DNA of 33,033 nt from Lachnospiraceae bacterium. GTDB taxonomy: Bacteria; Bacillota; Clostridia; Lachnospirales; Lachnospiraceae. The stretch's first letter is position 1. Each line of letters opens with the position of its first letter. The notes beneath the pieces are model-generated. The model searched no databases. It was not told where the DNA came from and worked only from the letters and a program-made list of their open reading frames with translations. The position numbers and the translations under genes are program-made. The stretch is from positions 1-33,033 of the forward strand of contig JAILNN010000025.1 in NCBI GenBank assembly GCA_024691565.1, given 5' to 3'. Below are positions 8,338-15,634 of this stretch, in pieces.

Positions 8338-9009
8338 TTAGCCCATGTAATCGCCGTTATAGCTAACAATAACGGCACTTTTTACGCCTTTAACGTCTGA
8401 AATCTTATTGATAAAATCAGTATCATCATTCTTTAAACGAATCTCATAGTTGAGTTCGATTGATCCTTTGGTTGCAGTCTTACTTTTTATTATGCATTTC
8501 TTTGAGTTATCTTTTAGGATTTTAAGTGCTGCATCCTCGGCTGCCTTATCTTCGCATGAAATCACTGCAATATATGGATTTGACATATCTTTTTTGTTTG
8601 CGAAAACAAGGATTACAATTCCGATTATTACGCTACCGATTACTGCGAGAGGAATTAGTCCTGCTGCAAGTACGATACCAGCTGCGATTGACCAGAAAAG
8701 GAAGGCAATGTCGAGCGGCTCTTTGATTGCTGTACGGAAACGTACAATAGAAAGGGCGCCGACCATACCTAATGAAAGAACTACGTTACTTGTTACTGCT
8801 AGGATTACAAGAGTTGTAATCATTGTTAAAGCAACGAGTGTTACGCCAAAGCTTGAGGAATACATTACACCTGCGTATGTTTTTTTGTAAATAAAGAAAA
8901 TGAATACACCAACTGCGAAGGCAAGGACAAGTGCCAATGCCATATCGAAAAGTGTGATGCTGGTTACATTTTCCAAGAATGAAGATTTGAAAATGTCATT
9001 AAATGTCAT
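8338..9009 (-). CDS. DUF4956 family membrane protein
   Basis: A 223-aa integral membrane protein with four hydrophobic segments between residues about 17 and 140, and a soluble C-terminal domain of about 80 residues with a ferredoxin-like strand/helix pattern (IAVISCEDKAAEDAALKIL, then IELNYEIRL, then VSYNGDYMG). The conserved DUF4956 core SLGMVGALSIVRFRTAIKEP between segments is intact. The biochemical role is unknown; the family is usually found next to VTC-domain proteins and surface CotH or beta-helix proteins, as here. The start ATG 9009 has AAGGAG upstream. Only 23 bp separate its stop from the next start, so the two are cotranscribed. Confidence 0.85.
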   Translation of the reverse strand: MTFNDIFKSSFLENVTSITLFDMALALVLAFAVGVFIFFIYKKTYAGVMYSSSFGVTLVALTMITTLVILAVTSNVVLSLGMVGALSIVRFRTAIKEPLDIAFLFWSIAAGIVLAAGLIPLAVIGSVIIGIVILVFANKKDMSNPYIAVISCEDKAAEDAALKILKDNSKKCIIKSKTATKGSIELNYEIRLKNDDTDFINKISDVKGVKSAVIVSYNGDYMG

Positions 9010-9079
9010 ATGTTTTCTCCTTATTAAATTTTTATATTTAGATATGATAGTAATTAATCATATATAAATTCAGAGTGTT

Positions 9080-9131
9080 AAAATTGATTTTGCAAATCAT
9101 AAACTTATAAAACATCAAAATTGATTTTGCA
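9080..9131. repeat. 15-bp direct repeat in the operon's internal gap
   Basis: AAAATTGATTTTGCA occurs at 9080-9094 and 9117-9131, 37 bp apart, in the 136-bp gap between the VTC gene and the DUF4956 gene. No terminator is visible in this gap. Function unknown. Confidence 0.6.
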
Positions 9132-9145
9132 TAGTTGGCTCGTAA

Positions 9146-9823
9146 TTACCCATAAATTCTGCATTGTGCATATTTTGAATATGCTGATACGCGAACACCA
9201 GGAGTTTGGACACAATCCTTGATTATTGATGGGAGGAATTCATCCCATTTTACTTCCATGATTATTTCTTGTTCACCAGCTGGGATTGTTACGCAGTCTG
9301 GGTTTAGGAAATCTGTACATGAAAGGCCGGTCTTTAGATTGTAGTCGAAAGTGACTCTTACATTTCCTGGTTTGAAAATATATGGTTCGCGAATATAGTC
9401 GACTATGGTTTTTGGTCGAAGTCCGTCTGCGGTCATTTTTATATAGAGTTCTCTTATTAAAGAATGTTCGGAAGTGCTCATCCACTCTATGTCATTATCA
9501 ACAATTTTTTGTGCTTCTTCTGCTGTAAGTGGTGCTGAATATTTTGTTCCAAGACCGTTTAGTTTACTCTTTTTTTCGAGGTGTATTAGAGAAGTGTCTA
9601 AGTTGTAGTAGCGTATTCTGAATTTTTCTCGCCTATTTACACCATCAATTTTTTGACGGAGAGCTTTGTCTTTTATATCGTCGAAATAAAGGCTTCTTAT
9701 TAAGTATTTTCCGTCGATTGCGTGTGGATCTGGAGTGGCAACAGCTTTGAGTCTAGCAGCGATTGAAAGCTTATCAGATTTAGAAATTATGTGCTTCCAC
9801 TCATGTCGATATTTTTTATCCAT
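9146..9823 (-). CDS. VTC-domain protein (polyphosphate polymerase family)
   Basis: A 225-aa cytoplasmic protein with the basic-tunnel motifs of the VTC4/CYTH-like superfamily (PF09359), which polymerises polyphosphate from nucleotide triphosphate in the eukaryotic founder. Visible motifs in order: YRHEWKH at residues 5-11, IRSLYFDD, REKFRIRYY (alternating basic residues), IHLEKKSK (Glu-Lys-Lys), VDYIREPY, RVTFDYNL, IMEVKWDEFLP and a closing SAYSKYAQCR. No motif appears lost, so activity is plausible. The bacterial homologues linked to DUF4956 are poorly characterised, and their product may modify a surface protein or supply the membrane partner. The start ATG 9823 is preceded by AGAGGTG. It is the first gene of the minus-strand operon. 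Confidence 0.85.
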   Translation of the reverse strand: MDKKYRHEWKHIISKSDKLSIAARLKAVATPDPHAIDGKYLIRSLYFDDIKDKALRQKIDGVNRREKFRIRYYNLDTSLIHLEKKSKLNGLGTKYSAPLTAEEAQKIVDNDIEWMSTSEHSLIRELYIKMTADGLRPKTIVDYIREPYIFKPGNVRVTFDYNLKTGLSCTDFLNPDCVTIPAGEQEIIMEVKWDEFLPSIIKDCVQTPGVRVSAYSKYAQCRIYG

Positions 9824-9880
9824 TTTGTATCACCTCTTTAAACGTTACTGAAGTTTCATAGCTCTATTTTGAAGTAAAAC

Positions 9881-9940
9881 TGGTCTTTCGTCAAGAATTA
9901 TTTCTCTATAAAAATTGGTCTTTCGTCAAGAATTATTTCT
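9881..9940. repeat. Duplicated 25-bp motif upstream of the VTC operon
   Basis: An identical 25-bp sequence (TGGTCTTTCGTCAAG, then AATTATTTCT) is present at 9881-9905 and 9916-9940, 35 bp apart. Read on the minus strand each copy contains CTTGACG, a -35-like box, 60-100 bp before the VTC start codon. It may be a duplicated promoter or operator. Confidence 0.65.
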
Positions 9941-10116
9941 TTGTTTAAATTGTTTTTTTTAGAATAATTTTTTTGTTACACTTTTGTTATATTTGTTATG
10001 TTAACATACGCTTGCAAGGTAAGAAAAAGAGAATTGACACGAAGAAAAGAGAGTTAAAAGAGAGTTGAGACGACTAAAAACCGTTATACTAGTTAGAATT
10101 GAACAGGATAAGTTAT

Positions 10117-10146
10117 TAGAATTTGGTTAGATAGAATTTGGTTAGA
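10117..10146. repeat. 15-bp perfect tandem repeat before a start codon
   Basis: TAGAATTTGGTTAGA occurs twice back to back (10117-10131 and 10132-10146), ending just before the AAAAGGAG ribosome binding site of the gene at 10164. It may be simple slippage in the 5' leader. Confidence 0.7.
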
Positions 10147-10163
10147 AAAAGGAGAACAACAAT

Positions 10164-10586
10164 ATGAAAAATATGAGATTAGATGACACAAAAGTAGCTA
10201 AAAGAATTATAGATGAAACAAGTACAAATACTGCAAGTTTAAATGTGAGATATATTACGGCGATTGCATTAATTTCGTTCTTTGCTTTATTGCTTGCACT
10301 TCCTTATATCATGGATACAAATAAGTCTATGACAGCAGTTGCTGGGGCACAGAATACAAGTATTCATAGAACTGAACCTGAAAAAAGGGAAGTGATTGCT
10401 GCTAATGAGGAAGAGGAAGTAGATGGTATTGTAACAACAGTTAATACAACAGAGAAAGTTACTAAAGAGGAATCAACACATCTTTTTAGTTCTTCATGGG
10501 TGCTTTGTAGCGGTGCTATCGGAATGATAATTGGAATGATTATTGGAATGCTTTCTATGAAGGTTAGAAAGAAGAATAATGAGTAA
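10164..10586 (+). CDS. Small two-TM membrane protein, unknown
   Basis: I do not recognise a family. The 140-aa product has a charged N-terminal stretch of about 30 residues, a first membrane segment (about 33-52, YITAIALISFFALLLALPYI), an approximately 65-residue polar extracellular loop rich in Glu and Thr, and a second segment near the C-terminus containing the glycine-zipper-like GMIIGMIIGML and a basic tail (KVRKKNNE). The two-helix layout puts both ends in the cytoplasm. AAAAAGGAG lies just before ATG 10164. It stands alone between a divergent promoter region and a strong terminator, so it is probably a single transcription unit. Confidence 0.7.
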   Translation: MKNMRLDDTKVAKRIIDETSTNTASLNVRYITAIALISFFALLLALPYIMDTNKSMTAVAGAQNTSIHRTEPEKREVIAANEEEEVDGIVTTVNTTEKVTKEESTHLFSSSWVLCSGAIGMIIGMIIGMLSMKVRKKNNE

Positions 10587-10669
10587 TAAATAGAATAGAA
10601 ATTAATAATGAAAATGAAATAAAAATAATCCTAAATTCCTTATAAAAATGGTATTGAATAAAAAAGAAG

Positions 10670-10719
10670 AATGTTACATTTACCGTCTTGGCTGATCGTG
10701 TAAATGTAACATTTTTTTT
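10670..10719 (+). terminator. Intrinsic terminator after the small membrane protein gene
   Basis: AATGTTACATTTAC (10670-10683) pairs perfectly with 10700-10713, with a 16-nt loop in which CG/CG can extend the stem, and runs directly into eight T (10712-10719). Confidence 0.88.
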
Positions 10720-10743
10720 GTGGATATTGTTATTGTTATGGGG

Positions 10744-10749
10744 TATAAT
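10744..10749 (+). promoter_or_regulatory. Probable -10 box of the zinc-ribbon/TPM operon
   Basis: A perfect TATAAT hexamer 61 nt before the start codon at 10810, just after the upstream terminator. The best -35 candidate (TTGTGG at 10718-10723) is 20 bp away, which is long, so the assignment rests on the -10 box. Confidence 0.45.
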
Positions 10750-10809
10750 TAGAATATGTGTGGGCTGTGATTTTGGCCTATCGAAAAATAATTAAGAAAG
10801 GGGAGTAAA

Positions 10810-12465
10810 ATGTATCAATGTCCAAATTGTGGTGGTGAATTAGTTTTTGATCCATCTTCACAACAAGTCAGTTGTAAGAGTTGTAGTGGCAAGTTCAATC
10901 CGAATGAAGTCCTTAAGGATCAGGATTCGGAAACTGATGAGTATTTAGATGTCACTATTTACAAGTGTCCTCAGTGTGGTGGAGAAATCACAACTACTGA
11001 TAATACGGTTGCTGACTTTTGTAGCTTTTGTGGAGCGGCAACAATTCTTTCAGGAAGACTCGACAAGACTAAAAGACCTAATTACATCATTCCATTTAAG
11101 AAGACAAAAGAAGATTGTAAAAACGCATATACGAAGTTTACTTCTAAGGCTATTTTTACACCATCTGAATATAAAGATGCTAAGTATATTGATAGTTTTA
11201 GAGGAATTTATATGCCATATTGGTCGTATAATGTTACTCAAAGAGGACCAGCGAGAGTAAAGGGTGAAAAGTCATATAGAAGGGGAGATTATATTTACAC
11301 CGATCATTATGATATTTATGGTGATGAAAACTCATACTATAACGGCCTTTCATTTGATGCATCATCTTCATTTAATGATAATATTAGTGAGAAGATTGCA
11401 CCTTTTGATGCTAAAGACCTTGTGAAATTTACACCTTCATATTTACTTGGTTTTTATGCAGATACTGCAGATGTACCTGCAGATGTTTATTCAGATTCGG
11501 CGGCTGATTTTGCTGCGGAGGAGTCTCTTAAGTTTATTAAAAAACAAAATGAAGTTAGAAAATATGAGGTTAAAACTACTGCGGAGAAGGCGAAAAGTGC
11601 TTTAAATACGAAGGTTGAGGGAGCGCAGCCTACGATGTTCCCTGTGTGGTTTATGTCATATAGAAAGAATAATCGTGTGTCTTATGCTACGGTTAATGGG
11701 CAGACTGGTAAGGTTTGTGCAGATATGCCAGTTTCCTTAATTAAGTATTTGATTGGTTCGCTTTTACTGGCGATTCCACTTTTCTTGCTTATGAATAGTT
11801 TTCTTGTGCTTTTGCCAAAAACTATTCTTACGGTTGTAATGATTTCAGCGCTGATTACGATTATTATGTATAACTATGAGCTTGCGCAGATTATTGCGAA
11901 GGACAAAGGTGAAGGAGATCTGGGATTCCTATATATGCGGCAAAAAAATAAAAAGAATAGCAATGCTAATAATAGTAATGTTAACGACGCGAATGCTTCT
12001 AAAGCGAATGCTTCTAAAAAAGATGAAAAACCCAAAAAGAAAAAGAAAGAAAATAACTTCTTAATTTTAATTGGTGTTATAGCTATTGTCTTCTTTGTTA
12101 TGTTCTTGGGATACGGATTTGTGTTAGTCCTAAAAGATTTTTTTGGCGACGCTACATATTCAATTCTTTTCTTCATACTAGCTTCTGTTGGGCTTATTGT
12201 CCACGTTAATAGCACGAAAAAGTTGAAGGAAATCGCTATCAAGGCATCGATTCCAGGTTCGATTTTTTCATGTCTTTCATTGGTTATTGGATTTGTTATT
12301 TGTGTAGTTAATCCAGCTTCTGACTTGTATTATTATGGAGCGGTAATCGTTTCTTTGTTCTCAATGTTCTTTACATTGATGAGCATGATTAAGTACTACA
12401 ACATACTTGCGAGCCGTAAATTACCTCAGTTCGATTTATATGAAGGAGGTGATGACCGTGCATAA
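10810..12465 (+). CDS. Membrane protein with two N-terminal TFIIB-type zinc ribbons
   Basis: The product begins with two CxxC-CxxC zinc ribbons: Cys4/7/22/25 (YQCPNCGG, CKSC) and Cys53/56/71/74 (YKCPQCGG, CSFC). A soluble domain of about 230 residues rich in Tyr and Asp follows (to about 310), including FRGIYMPYWSYN. There are then about five membrane segments from residue 315 to the end, broken by a Lys/Asn-rich low-complexity loop (about 378-415, NANNSNVNDANASKANASKK). The class is common but uncharacterised in Lachnospiraceae. The zinc ribbons are presumably cytoplasmic protein- or nucleic-acid-binding modules. The ATG 10810 follows AAAGGGGAG. Its last eight bases overlap the TPM gene, so translation is coupled and the two proteins probably work together at the membrane. 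Confidence 0.85.
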   Translation: MYQCPNCGGELVFDPSSQQVSCKSCSGKFNPNEVLKDQDSETDEYLDVTIYKCPQCGGEITTTDNTVADFCSFCGAATILSGRLDKTKRPNYIIPFKKTKEDCKNAYTKFTSKAIFTPSEYKDAKYIDSFRGIYMPYWSYNVTQRGPARVKGEKSYRRGDYIYTDHYDIYGDENSYYNGLSFDASSSFNDNISEKIAPFDAKDLVKFTPSYLLGFYADTADVPADVYSDSAADFAAEESLKFIKKQNEVRKYEVKTTAEKAKSALNTKVEGAQPTMFPVWFMSYRKNNRVSYATVNGQTGKVCADMPVSLIKYLIGSLLLAIPLFLLMNSFLVLLPKTILTVVMISALITIIMYNYELAQIIAKDKGEGDLGFLYMRQKNKKNSNANNSNVNDANASKANASKKDEKPKKKKKENNFLILIGVIAIVFFVMFLGYGFVLVLKDFFGDATYSILFFILASVGLIVHVNSTKKLKEIAIKASIPGSIFSCLSLVIGFVICVVNPASDLYYYGAVIVSLFSMFFTLMSMIKYYNILASRKLPQFDLYEGGDDRA

Positions 12466-13405
12466 TAAAAAATCATTTTTTGAGATTTGCCTTGGTTTGG
12501 GTTCTAAACTTAAGAACAAAGGATTTGCGCGGTTTATGGTAATCGCCTTCGTGTTGCTCCTAAGTTTAGCTTTGGTAGCTCCTAATTCTGCTGAGGCAAA
12601 AAAGAAGAAAAAGAAAAACAAGGCCGATACGACTGTAACAGATGAATCATCGGCAGAAGTAGGTAGCGAGACTGCGAACACCACTGATAATGGTGATCCT
12701 AATTTCCTTGGTAATTCACTTATTTACACTAATGATAATACAGGATATTCTATATATATCGAAGATGCTGCAGCCTTGCTTGATGAAAATGAAACCACAG
12801 ATTTGGTGGAAGATATGAAGCCAATCACTGAATATGGTGGAGTAGCATTCGTTACAAATGCGGCAGGTAATTCGGTTGGTGATGCGGCTAGTTATGCAGC
12901 GAGTAAATATAGTGATTTTTTTGGTAGAGAAAGTGGAACGCTGTTTTTAATTGATATGGATAATAGAAAGATTCAGATTCATTCAAACGGCGATATCTAT
13001 TCAACAATTACAAGTAGTTATGCAAATATAATCACTGATAATATTTATACTTATGCTACGAAGGAAGAGTACTATATGTGTGCATCTATGGCTTTTTCTC
13101 AGGAATATGACCTTTTGCAGGGAAGAGAAATTAGACAGCCAATGAAGTATATTTGTAATGCTTTTCTTGCAATTTTGTGTGCGATGTTTATTAACTATCT
13201 TTTAGTTAAGAGAATTTCCGCAGCGAAGGCACCTACTAACGAAGAATTACTTAGAAATATTTATTCACAGCAGCAATTTAACAATATTAATGTAGTATTT
13301 ACAAATCAGACAAAGACATATAGTCCACAAGAATCCTCTAGCGGCGGCGGTGGCGGCGGCGGAGGAGGCGGTGGAGGAGGCGGTGGCGGTGGCCACTCCT
13401 TCTAA
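12458..13405 (+). CDS. TPM-domain (YgcG/Psb32-like) membrane protein with polyglycine tail
   Basis: A 315-aa exported protein. Residues 26-47 form a signal sequence ending NSAEA before a poly-Lys stretch. Residues about 90-225 match the TPM domain (TLP18.3/Psb32/MOLO-1, PF04536): YIEDAAALLDENE, YGGVAFVTN, GTLFLIDMDNRKIQIHSNGD. A single TM helix follows (YICNAFLAILCAMFINYLL), then a cytoplasmic segment and a run of 18 glycines before HSF. Such Gly-rich ends are typical of YgcG-like proteins. GTG 12458 is the start because the full Shine-Dalgarno AAGGAGGTGA (12443-12452) lies eight bases before it. ATG 12452 is too close and the longer frame from 12407 lies inside the upstream gene. The family acts in membrane-protein or photosystem maintenance elsewhere; the role here is unknown. 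Confidence 0.85.
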   Translation: MHNKKSFFEICLGLGSKLKNKGFARFMVIAFVLLLSLALVAPNSAEAKKKKKKNKADTTVTDESSAEVGSETANTTDNGDPNFLGNSLIYTNDNTGYSIYIEDAAALLDENETTDLVEDMKPITEYGGVAFVTNAAGNSVGDAASYAASKYSDFFGRESGTLFLIDMDNRKIQIHSNGDIYSTITSSYANIITDNIYTYATKEEYYMCASMAFSQEYDLLQGREIRQPMKYICNAFLAILCAMFINYLLVKRISAAKAPTNEELLRNIYSQQQFNNINVVFTNQTKTYSPQESSSGGGGGGGGGGGGGGGGGHSF

Positions 13406-13468
13406 AATCTTTATGTGAGTCGGAACTCATATTTAGATAACGCTATTTCGTAAACGAGTTAAAGTTTT

Positions 13469-13504
13469 AAAGGTTTCTCGTAGGTAATACGGGAAACCTT
13501 TTAT
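13469..13504 (+). terminator. Intrinsic terminator after the TPM gene
   Basis: AAAGGTTTCTCGTA (13469-13482) pairs with 13488-13501 with one T-G pair, loop of five, followed by a short TTTTATTA tract. Confidence 0.75.
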
Positions 13505-13605
13505 TACGTAGATTGTGTTATGTTAGAATTATGTTGTTCTTAGAATTATATTTTTGTTAGGATTGATATTTGGTTAAGTTTTTAAGTTCAAATTGGAGAA
13601 ATATT

Positions 13606-14523
13606 ATGAAAAAAAAGTTTGAAATTTTAGCATTTTTTTGTCTTGTTTTAGTTTTAAGTTTCGGAATTTGTGGATGTAATTATTCACAAACTAGTAAGGG
13701 TAAAAAAATATTAGAAGATTATTATGAAAATAAGGGAAAAGATATATATATAAGTCAGGCATATACGGATGTTCACAGAGTTTCTCAAACAGAAAGAGCT
13801 AAGACAGAGTTTGTTAAAGGTGAATTTGTCTTTAAAGATAACGAAGAAGAGACACATAAATTTGTTGTGAATACTGAGAATGGAAGGATTTATACATCTG
13901 AAAATTTTGAGGATTTTAATCGTGCTTTGGAGAAAAAACTTGCCGAAAGTTTAGGCGTTGACAGTGAGAAAATTAGGTGTAAAAGTAGCGTCATTTTCCA
14001 AGGAGAAATTGATCTGGATGAAGTTGAGGCGGCTGAAAGTGTGTCATCGGAGGACCTCGGTGATGCAGAAGGCGATGAATCTAGCGAGCTTGACGATGCA
14101 GAAAGTGAAGATTCTAGCGAATTAGGTGATGCAGACAGTGAAGAATCTAGTGATTTAGACGATGCGGATAGTGAGGATTCTGAGGCTAGTTCGGAAGAAT
14201 ATGAATTTGGAGAACCTGAAGTGAGCCTTGATGGTGTTTTACCGATTGAGATTAATGATTCAAATATGGAAAAAATGGTTAATTATGCTTTGAAAAACAG
14301 TAGCACATTTATTGTTAATCTGGCTTTTGATGGTGATATTTCAGAATTGAATCTAGATTTAGATAGTGGCTATGAGACTGGAATGATTGTCGAGATTCCT
14401 GGATTTGAAAGTATTACAACGTATTTATATTTAGTACCTAAAGGCGAAGAATTACCCCCCACGCTGAGTTACAGTGATTTAGATTGGTATGAAGAACTAA
14501 GCAATAACGATAATGAGTCTTGA
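13606..14523 (+). CDS. Lipoprotein with acidic 11-residue repeats, unknown
   Basis: A 305-aa protein with a lipoprotein-type signal: MKKK, a hydrophobic core (LAFFCLVLVLSFG) and ICGC as a plausible lipobox, giving a lipid-anchored Cys near residue 25. The mature N-terminal half (about 26-140) is a small mixed domain. Residues about 153-196 are four near-identical 11-residue acidic repeats (DAESEDSSELG, DADSEESSDLD and similar), encoded by a 33-bp tandem repeat from 14062 that is prone to slippage. A second folded part, rich in beta strands, completes the protein. I recognise no family. ATG 13606 has GGAG seven bases upstream; the reading frame is open from 13570 but those codons precede the ribosome binding site. 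No terminator is seen before the next gene. Confidence 0.75.
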   Translation: MKKKFEILAFFCLVLVLSFGICGCNYSQTSKGKKILEDYYENKGKDIYISQAYTDVHRVSQTERAKTEFVKGEFVFKDNEEETHKFVVNTENGRIYTSENFEDFNRALEKKLAESLGVDSEKIRCKSSVIFQGEIDLDEVEAAESVSSEDLGDAEGDESSELDDAESEDSSELGDADSEESSDLDDADSEDSEASSEEYEFGEPEVSLDGVLPIEINDSNMEKMVNYALKNSSTFIVNLAFDGDISELNLDLDSGYETGMIVEIPGFESITTYLYLVPKGEELPPTLSYSDLDWYEELSNNDNES

Positions 14524-14583
14524 GGGTTTGGATAAAAATCAGGAGCAAAGTAATAACGAGTTTTGAGTGCTTGAACAAAACTC
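14499..14583 (+). repeat. Degenerate duplication of the lipoprotein gene's 3' end
   Basis: AGCAATAACGATAATGAGTC and the stop that follows (14499-14540) recur as AGTAATAACGAGTTTTGAG with similar flanks at 14548-14583, with a 6-bp deletion. It is the same kind of stop-codon-spanning duplication as at 4921-4994. Confidence 0.55.
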
Positions 14584-14614
14584 GGAAAACAAGGAAATAA
14601 AGGGAAACACAGAT

Positions 14615-15286
14615 ATGGCTAATAATAAATTTTTAAATAAAAAAGATTTGGCTAAAAATAAAGAGAAAAATGTTGAAAAAACCAGCGATGAGAGGCTCTA
14701 CTGGAGGGCGGGCAATATGCTTTATCCGTTGCCGGTTGTGATGGTTAGTGCGGTTCGTGGGGATGAAAAGCCTAATATTATTACGGTTGCATGGGCTGGT
14801 ACGGTTTGTTCTGATCCGGCTTATGTTTCGATTTCCGTTAGAAAAGAACGTTTTTCGTATGACATTATTAAAGAATCGAAAGAGTTTGTTATTAATTTGG
14901 TGACAAAGGAGCTTGTTCGTGCGACAGATTTTTGCGGAGTTCGTTCTGGAAGAGATGTAGATAAATTTAAGGAAATGCATCTTACTGCGATTGAGAGTAA
15001 ATATGTGAAGGCGCCTTCTATCAAGGAAAGTCCAGTTAATATTGAGTGTAAGGTTGAAAAGATTATTCCTCTTGGTACCCATGATATGTTTATTGCTAAG
15101 GTTTTGGGTGTTACAGTCGATGGTAAGAGGATGGATGAAAAGGGAAGGTTTGAACTTAATAAGTCGGGCCTCGTGACCTATTCACATGGAGAATATTTTG
15201 AGCTTGGTAAGAAGCTTGGAAAATTTGGATTTTCGGTGAGCAAAAAGAAACCGAATCGAAAGAAGCAAAAGGGAAGCAAAAAATAA
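14615..15286 (+). CDS. Flavin reductase-like (FMN-binding split-barrel) protein
   Basis: A 223-aa cytoplasmic protein of the flavin reductase-like family (PF01613, flavoredoxin type). It binds FMN and is likely an NAD(P)H- or ferredoxin-linked electron-transfer protein. Visible family features are YPLPVVMVSA, NIITVAWAGTVCSDPAYVSISV, the RFSYDII segment, FVINLVT, DFCGVRSGRDVDKF, SPVNIECKVEKIIPLGTHDMFIAKV and LVTYSHGEYFELGK. The lysine-rich N-terminal extension (about 25 residues) and basic tail are low complexity and may be disordered. I chose ATG 14615, 10 nt after AGGG. A GTG frame from 14567 is open but lies in the duplicated sequence and has no ribosome binding site. The physiological partner is unclear; no redox neighbour is present. 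Confidence 0.85.
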   Translation: MANNKFLNKKDLAKNKEKNVEKTSDERLYWRAGNMLYPLPVVMVSAVRGDEKPNIITVAWAGTVCSDPAYVSISVRKERFSYDIIKESKEFVINLVTKELVRATDFCGVRSGRDVDKFKEMHLTAIESKYVKAPSIKESPVNIECKVEKIIPLGTHDMFIAKVLGVTVDGKRMDEKGRFELNKSGLVTYSHGEYFELGKKLGKFGFSVSKKKPNRKKQKGSKK

Positions 15287-15341
15287 GTAAACAAGATGTA
15301 GTGGCAAATCATTAAAAAAGTATAAAATTTAAACTATATAT

Positions 15342-15391
15342 ATAACCTTTTTACGTTGAACTAATTTTCGATGGAAAAAGGTTATTTTTTT
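15342..15391 (+). terminator. Intrinsic terminator after the flavin reductase gene
   Basis: ATAACCTTTTT (15342-15352) pairs with AAAAAGGTTAT (15375-15385), followed by a run of T. The 22-nt loop is large, but the stem is perfect. Confidence 0.75.
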
Positions 15392-15436
15392 CCTAATTTA
15401 ACACGTATTTGTCACAGAAAAGTCACTATTAAATTG

Positions 15437-15465
15437 TTGAAAAAATAGAAAAAGTGTGCTATTAT
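15437..15465 (+). promoter_or_regulatory. Promoter of the giant pilin-like operon
   Basis: TTGAAA (15437-15442), a 17-bp spacer and TATTAT (15460-15465). The predicted start near 15472 leaves a leader of about 160 nt before the first gene. It is the only good promoter seen between the upstream terminator and 15635. Confidence 0.75.
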
Positions 15466-15471
15466 TTCTTA

Positions 15472-15634
15472 TAATAATGCATGGGAAGTGAGTTTATAAA
15501 ATTTTTATAAACTCCATTTACAAATAGGGATTTGAATAAAGCGGATTGAATGGTGCCAAAAGTGCGTATTTTGGCGTAATTGTCGACCCTTTTAAGTATC
15601 AACTTTGTTGATGAGGGTTATGGAGGATAATATT
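15472..15634 (+). promoter_or_regulatory. Structured 5' leader of the pilin-like operon
   Basis: Three hairpins lie in the approximately 160-nt leader: GAGTTTATAAA/TTTATAAACTC (15490-15514), GCCAAAA/TTTTGGC (15555-15575) and ATCAAC/GTTGAT (15598-15612), the last ending 10 nt before GGAGG (15622-15626). None has a terminator T-run. I do not recognise a riboswitch class; the conserved cyclic di-GMP riboswitch core is not visible. Confidence 0.5.

Larger units (their letters stand above)
9824..10163. promoter_or_regulatory. 340-bp divergent intergenic region
   Basis: It separates the divergent VTC operon and the small membrane protein gene, so it must hold promoters for both. On the minus strand, TTGACG is present inside each copy of a 25-bp direct repeat (listed separately). 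For the downstream copy, CAAAAT lies 17 bp after it, a weak promoter candidate. On the plus strand TATACT (10085-10090) is a possible -10 box, but I see no -35 at proper spacing. The stretch 10020-10070 is purine-rich. No gene or RNA is recognised here. Confidence 0.4.

Noticed and set aside
15472-15634. Cyclic di-GMP riboswitch in the pilin operon leader
   Set aside because: Such riboswitches control pilin genes in some clostridia, but I cannot find the conserved GEMM-I or GEMM-II core or a terminator; the hairpins alone do not support it.
15605-15634. Earlier TTG start for the giant pilin-like gene
   Set aside because: It would place the GGAGG ribosome binding site inside the coding sequence; ATG 15635 has ideal spacing.
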